Assembly: GCA_003694875.1 (NCBI GenBank)
Contig: RFJN01000477.1
Span: 1-9,297, forward strand
DNA from: Planctomycetota bacterium
GTDB taxonomy: Bacteria > Planctomycetota > J058 > J103
Direction of reading: 5' to 3'
DNA: 9,297 nt
The position numbers and the translations under genes were made by a program. Below the pieces are notes generated by a model, which was not told the DNA's origin, ran no database searches, and was given only the letters and a program-made list of their open reading frames with translations. Positions 5,488-9,297 of the stretch are shown piece by piece. Numbering within the stretch: the first letter of the stretch is position 1; every line of letters starts with the position of its first letter.

Positions 5488-8400
5488 GTGCGGATGCGAT
5501 CGATGGCGGTGGTGCTCGCGTGTGCGGCCATGCTGGCTGCTCCGGCCGCGCGGGGGGTCGAGCAGATCATCGGCGACGTCGACGGCTTCGGGTTCTCGGA
5601 TCCCGCCAACGGCTGGGATCTCGCGTCTCTCCAGCAGGCGGGAGGCGGCCCCGCGGACGCCAACGGCGACGGGATCCTGACCGAGGGCGAGGCGATCCCC
5701 GACCTGAACGGCAACGGGAACACCGCGATTGGATCGGGCGATGACTTCGACAACCGCAGCCCGGCGGAGAAGGCCGACGCGGACGGTACCGGCGCGAAGT
5801 GGACGGACGTCACGCTGCTGACCGGCCCCTCGAGCGTACAGCCCCCGATCACCTCGCCCGGCACACCGGCCGATCCGGTGTTCGTGTTCCGGTTCCCCGT
5901 ACCGACGCCGGACGATCCCGACTTTGGCCTCGACCACATCCTGAACATCGTCGCGGCCGACTTCGACGTTCCCCCGTTCACGATCACCGTCGACGGCAAG
6001 GACGTCAATGGCACCGCCCTCGGCCCCGGGATCCCGGACGGCGGGATCACGGTCACGATCGTCAACGTGCCGTGGACCGACATGCTCGACGGCAAGGTGG
6101 TGGTCGAGTTCAAGAAGATGGTCAACGAGCCGTTCATCGCGATCGACTACCTGCGGTTGAGCACCCATGCCGGGCAGGCGGGGCAGGCCGGCACCCGCTG
6201 CGCCGACGGCGATCTCACCACCGGCGTCGACAACAACGGTGACGGTCGCGACGACCACTGGGTGGTGTTCCGTCCCGACGGCGTGGTCACGCTGCCCAAC
6301 GTGATCGATCCGCCGGACCAGTGGTGGCGCGGTGGCTCCGGACTCGCGGCGAACACCGGTCCCTTTCTCGGCGGAGCGACCTATCCCGTGCTCGGCAAGG
6401 GACGCTGGATCGACGGTGGAGGCACGGTGACCGGCGCAGGGCGTCCCACCGCCGACCTGGTCGGCGTATACACCTACCGTTGCACGTTCGATCTCGCCGG
6501 CTTCGCGAGTTACGTGTTCCTTGGCGAATGGGCCGCGGACAACGAACTGCGCGAAATCCGGATCAACGGGATTCCGGTATCCGGCGTGGGTTGCGCATGC
6601 GCCGCTCCGTATGTCGACAACGCCTCGGGCCAGCTCGTGACCACCGCCGGTCCGCTCGACAACTTCCAGCGCATCCACCGCTTCGAAATCACCGACCAGG
6701 CGCTGTTCCGCTTCACCCCCGACGCCGACGGCAAGGCGCTCAACACGATCGAGATCGACGTCTACAACGAGGGCAATATCACCGGACTGCTGCTCACCGG
6801 AGGTGCGGGCACCTCGGCGCCGGGAGGCCCCGCGGGCCTGCGCGGCGTTCCCATCCTCTTCGACGGCAAGCGCAACTGGAGCGACACGCTCGCGGTGCAG
6901 CCCACCGCCGGCCCGGCCGCGGCAAGCGAGAGCTACGCCGTGGTCGAACTCACCGACGACAACCGGCGTCTTCTGCTCGACGCGCTCGAACGTGCCGGTG
7001 CCGCTTTGCTGCGCCACGAGCCCGGCAGCGGCACACCCGGCGGATTCCTGCACCCGCTCAACATGCGCGGACGCTACCTCTATCTCTACCAGGCCGAGAA
7101 CGACGTTCCGTGTCTGCAGATCACGCGCTTCACCCAGCGGGGCGCGTTCCACAACGTGGGACTGGTGGTGCCCGCGCGGGGCGGTCAGAGCGGGTTCCTG
7201 CTGCGGGACGTGGGCGACGCCGCGAAGCTCGATCGCTCGAGCCGCCTGCTCACGTTCGTGCCCGCCGGTGCCTTCGCGGGCGGCAGGGTTACGCTGCCCG
7301 GAAACGGAGGCACACTCGAATTCACGCCGGCAGGAGCCGTCGCACGCGACTGCAACGGGCAGCAGCCGGTCGCGTCGGCGATCTACTGGGGGCTGAGCGA
7401 TCAGCCGCCCGCACTTACGGCCCACGTCGCCACCTGGAGCGGGATCGATCCGCAGACCGGTCAGCCGGTCACCGGCCGACACGAGACGCTGCAGGCCGGC
7501 TCGAACAGCCCGCCGGTGCCGCGGTGTGTGGGCGAGTTCACCCTGGCGCTCGGCGCGGACGGCACCGCGGTGCTCGACGCCGCCAAGCTCGACGCGGGCT
7601 CGTTCGACGTCGACGGCACGATCGTGCAGACCGCCGTCTCGCGCACCACCTTCTCCTGCCCCGACCTCGGGGACCAGACGGTGCGGTTCACGGTGACCGA
7701 CGACGACGGGGCGAGTGCGAGCTGCGACGTGCTCGTGCACGTGGTGGACACGCAAGCGCCCGCGCTGACCCTGCCGGCCGACGTCACGATCGAGTGTGAT
7801 CGTGAGCGTTTCGAGGCCACGATCGCGCCCGAACGCACCGGCAGCGCCACCGCCACCGACAACTGCGACGCGCAGAGCGCGGGCTGCCAGCGGCAGGCCG
7901 CGGCGACCGGAGGCAACCAGGCGCGCACACGAGCTCAGGACGTCGCGACCGGAAGCACCACCACGACCGCGACCGGCCGTGGCGTGCAGGGCATCATGGG
8001 CAAGGGATCGCACAGCACCATCGCCGCATCGACGAACCCCGCGCTCGTCGCCAGCAGCCCTGCGCCCTCGGGCTGCGGTGTCCAACTCAGCTACAGCGAC
8101 CGGACGGTGTCCGAGGCGTGCCCGATCGTGATCGAACGCACCTGGACCGCCACCGATTCGGCCGGCAACCAGACCTCGGGGGTGCAGACGATCACGGTCG
8201 TGGACACGAGCCCGCCGGTGATCGCACTGCCCAAGCCGATCACGATCGGCTGCGGGGATCCGATCGATCCGGACTTCACAGGCGCAGCGACCGCCACCGA
8301 CAGTTGCGATCCGACCCCGACGCTGCGCTACGAGGACAGCGAAGAGAGCGTCGCGGTCGATCCCGGCGCCACCGGTCCCGTGGTGTACCGCCGGATCCTG

Positions 8401-9297
8401 CGGACCTGGATCGCCACCGACGCCTGCGGGAACGAGGCACGGGAGGTGCAGACGATCGATATCCAGGACGCCGCCCCGCCGGCGCCCGTGTGCGTCGGGT
8501 CGCTCACGCTCGAACTCGGGTCGGACGGCACCTTGACGCTCCAACCGGAACAGCTCGCCGACGGCCCGCTCGGCGCCATGGACGACTGCGGCGTGGCGGC
8601 CGCCACCCTCAGCCGCTCGCGCTTCACCGGCGCCGACGTCCCCATGCGCGACCCCGCGACCGTCACCCTGACGCTCACCGACGTCGCGGGCCGCACCGGT
8701 TCCTGCCTGACGCAGCTCACCGTGATCGACCGGGTGCCGCCTGTCATCGAACGCTGCGTACCCGCACGCACGATCGAGTCCGCGGCGGCCTGCCGCGCGC
8801 TCGCACCCGATCTCACCTCCGAACTCGTGGCGAGCGACAACGACCACATCGCCTCGATCACCCAGGATCCCGCCCCGGGCACGGCCCTCGGCGCGGGAGA
8901 GTACGTCTTCACCTTCACCGTCACCGACGACAGCGGCAACGCCACGAGCTGCAGCACGCTCGTGCGCGTGACCGACCCGCCGCCGGTCGCGCTTGCAGAC
9001 CACTACGCCGTCGACGAGGACGGCACGCTTGCCGTCGACGCGAACCGTGGGCTACTTGCCAACGACACCGACCCTGCGCAGCAGGCCAACGCCGCACCGA
9101 CCCTCACGGCCGCCGCAGGACCGGACGCACCGGCGCACGGCAGCGTGACCGTCGAGGCGAGCGGTGCGTTCACCTACACGCCCGATCCCGACTACTTTGG
9201 CACCGACCGCTTCACCTACCGCGTGACCGACGCCTGCGGGCAGAGCGCGATCGGTGAGGTCACGATCGAGCTGCGGCCGGTGCAGGATCCGCCGACC
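5488..9297 (+). CDS. Large secreted HYR/Ig-repeat surface protein, 3' end beyond window
   Basis: The frame is open for 1270 codons to the window edge without a stop, so the C-terminus and any anchor are missing. The signal peptide is residues 1 to about 20-23 (a basic start, then AVVLACAAMLAAPA). Next comes an acidic region with a perfect 12-residue EF-hand-type loop, DANGDGILTEGE (57-68), and a second half-site, DLNGNG (72-77). Two beta-rich modules that look like galactose-binding-type sandwiches follow: about 110-226, ending IDYLRLS, and about 238-440. Between them are AGQAGQAG and a DNNGDG calcium-type motif (248-253). Residues about 445-671 resemble nothing I recognise. Five HYR/Ig-like repeats cover 672-1163, and a bacterial Ig/cadherin-like module begins at 1164. 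Such proteins are exported and usually act in adhesion or surface-layer structure, often with calcium. The exact role is unknown. It is probably a single gene with its own promoter. Confidence 0.88.
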   Translation, partial: MRMRSMAVVLACAAMLAAPAARGVEQIIGDVDGFGFSDPANGWDLASLQQAGGGPADANGDGILTEGEAIPDLNGNGNTAIGSGDDFDNRSPAEKADADGTGAKWTDVTLLTGPSSVQPPITSPGTPADPVFVFRFPVPTPDDPDFGLDHILNIVAADFDVPPFTITVDGKDVNGTALGPGIPDGGITVTIVNVPWTDMLDGKVVVEFKKMVNEPFIAIDYLRLSTHAGQAGQAGTRCADGDLTTGVDNNGDGRDDHWVVFRPDGVVTLPNVIDPPDQWWRGGSGLAANTGPFLGGATYPVLGKGRWIDGGGTVTGAGRPTADLVGVYTYRCTFDLAGFASYVFLGEWAADNELREIRINGIPVSGVGCACAAPYVDNASGQLVTTAGPLDNFQRIHRFEITDQALFRFTPDADGKALNTIEIDVYNEGNITGLLLTGGAGTSAPGGPAGLRGVPILFDGKRNWSDTLAVQPTAGPAAASESYAVVELTDDNRRLLLDALERAGAALLRHEPGSGTPGGFLHPLNMRGRYLYLYQAENDVPCLQITRFTQRGAFHNVGLVVPARGGQSGFLLRDVGDAAKLDRSSRLLTFVPAGAFAGGRVTLPGNGGTLEFTPAGAVARDCNGQQPVASAIYWGLSDQPPALTAHVATWSGIDPQTGQPVTGRHETLQAGSNSPPVPRCVGEFTLALGADGTAVLDAAKLDAGSFDVDGTIVQTAVSRTTFSCPDLGDQTVRFTVTDDDGASASCDVLVHVVDTQAPALTLPADVTIECDRERFEATIAPERTGSATATDNCDAQSAGCQRQAAATGGNQARTRAQDVATGSTTTTATGRGVQGIMGKGSHSTIAASTNPALVASSPAPSGCGVQLSYSDRTVSEACPIVIERTWTATDSAGNQTSGVQTITVVDTSPPVIALPKPITIGCGDPIDPDFTGAATATDSCDPTPTLRYEDSEESVAVDPGATGPVVYRRILRTWIATDACGNEAREVQTIDIQDAAPPAPVCVGSLTLELGSDGTLTLQPEQLADGPLGAMDDCGVAAATLSRSRFTGADVPMRDPATVTLTLTDVAGRTGSCLTQLTVIDRVPPVIERCVPARTIESAAACRALAPDLTSELVASDNDHIASITQDPAPGTALGAGEYVFTFTVTDDSGNATSCSTLVRVTDPPPVALADHYAVDEDGTLAVDANRGLLANDTDPAQQANAAPTLTAAAGPDAPAHGSVTVEASGAFTYTPDPDYFGTDRFTYRVTDACGQSAIGEVTIELRPVQDPPT
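7501..8976 (+). repeat. Array of five diverged HYR/Ig-like protein repeats
   Basis: Within the surface protein, five beta-sandwich repeats end in similar strands followed by V/I-x-D: 7501-7749 (LVHVVD), 7750-8205 (TITVVD), 8206-8469 (TIDIQD), 8470-8730 (QLTVID) and 8731-8976 (LVRVTD). Repeats 2 and 3 share the pattern ATATDNCD or ATATDSCD, then RTW-ATD-GN. Repeats 1 and 4 share C-x-x-x-x-TL-L---DGT. Two interleaved repeat types are therefore present. Paired cysteines in most repeats suggest disulfides, as expected for an exported protein. The DNA copies are diverged, so this is an old domain array and not a recent tandem duplication. Confidence 0.8.
7873..8076 (+). other. Low-complexity insertion inside HYR repeat 2
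   Basis: Repeat 2 is about 152 residues, while its neighbours are 82-88. The extra part lies between ATATDNCDA and VQLSYSD, residues about 796-863. It is rich in Ala, Thr, Gly, Gln and Ser, including ATGGNQ, ATGSTTTTATG and GIMGKGSHSTIAAS. The reading frame stays open through it and no insertion-sequence ends are visible. A cysteine lies at each edge (C800 and C863), so it may form a disulfide-closed loop projecting from the domain. Confidence 0.6.
8977..9297 (+). other. Bacterial Ig/cadherin-like module (Big_9-type), cut or ending at the window edge
   Basis: Residues 1164-1270 show the ordered motifs VDEDGTL, GLLANDTDP, HGSVTV, GAFTYTPDPDYFGTD and FTYRVTDACGQS. These are typical of the tandem modules placed in long adhesins and surface proteins (Big_9, VCBS and cadherin-like groups). 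Acidic residues at DEDG, NDTD and the FGTD turn are where these folds often bind calcium. The module looks nearly complete, and PVQDPPT at the edge is the usual linker to a further copy, so more modules probably follow. Confidence 0.75.

Noticed and set aside
5515..5523. Lipobox-like VLAC in the signal sequence of the surface protein (C12)
   Set aside because: The cysteine is only 12 residues in, lies in the middle of the hydrophobic core, and the -3 and -2 residues fit poorly. An ordinary signal peptidase I site after APA or ARG fits better.
5355..5744. Plus-strand frame of 129 codons in the menC to surface-gene interval
   Set aside because: It starts at the predicted -35 box, has no ribosome site, and mostly overlaps the signal peptide region of the surface protein in another frame.
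5122..9003. Open reading frame of 1293 codons on the minus strand, opposite the surface-protein gene
   Set aside because: Its product is dominated by Arg, Gly, Ala, His and Asp without domains or a ribosome site. It is the antisense shadow of a GC-rich gene whose plus-strand product has clear signal peptide and repeat motifs.

Overview
This is a GC-rich bacterial window with long open frames on both strands. It holds three complete genes and two genes cut by the window edges. The AsmA-like protein at the left edge and the large secreted protein at the right suggest a diderm (Gram-negative-type) bacterium. The mix of tandem dynamin-like GTPases, HYR/Ig-repeat proteins and a MenC/NSAR-type enolase would fit Myxococcota or a related former deltaproteobacterial lineage. 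That taxonomic guess is an inference, and there is no rRNA or marker gene to test it.

Layout: (1) Positions 1-4007 form a minus-strand operon read right to left. It starts with a 605-aa dynamin-like GTPase (2190-4007). This overlaps by 8 nt a second, diverged 554-aa dynamin-like GTPase with a two-helix membrane segment (533-2197). After a short gap comes the N-terminus of a membrane-anchored AsmA/TamB-like protein that runs off the window (1-479). Together they look like an envelope-membrane remodelling or lipid-handling cassette. (2) Positions 4008-4121 are a 114-nt divergent promoter region. (3) Positions 4122-5237 on the plus strand encode a MenC-type enolase-superfamily enzyme (o-succinylbenzoate synthase, possibly also N-succinylamino acid racemase) with all catalytic residues present. 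(4) Positions 5238-5487 are a 250-nt intergenic region. It contains a GC hairpin after menC, a sigma70-like promoter with a GAAC-N4-GTTC palindrome in its spacer, and a leader that can fold. (5) From 5488 to the window end there is one uninterrupted frame of 1270 codons with no stop. It encodes a very large secreted protein with a signal peptide, an EF-hand-type loop, two beta-sandwich-like modules, an unassigned region, five HYR/Ig-like repeats and the start of a bacterial Ig/cadherin-like module.

Points that deserve a second look are the dynamin pair with the same altered G3 and G4 motifs next to an AsmA-like gene, the low-complexity insertion inside one HYR repeat, the LexA-like palindrome in the surface-protein promoter, and two neighbouring plus-strand promoters that share an unusual sequence pattern. 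There is no mobile element, CRISPR array, tRNA or rRNA. No gene-free stretch exceeds 300 nt.
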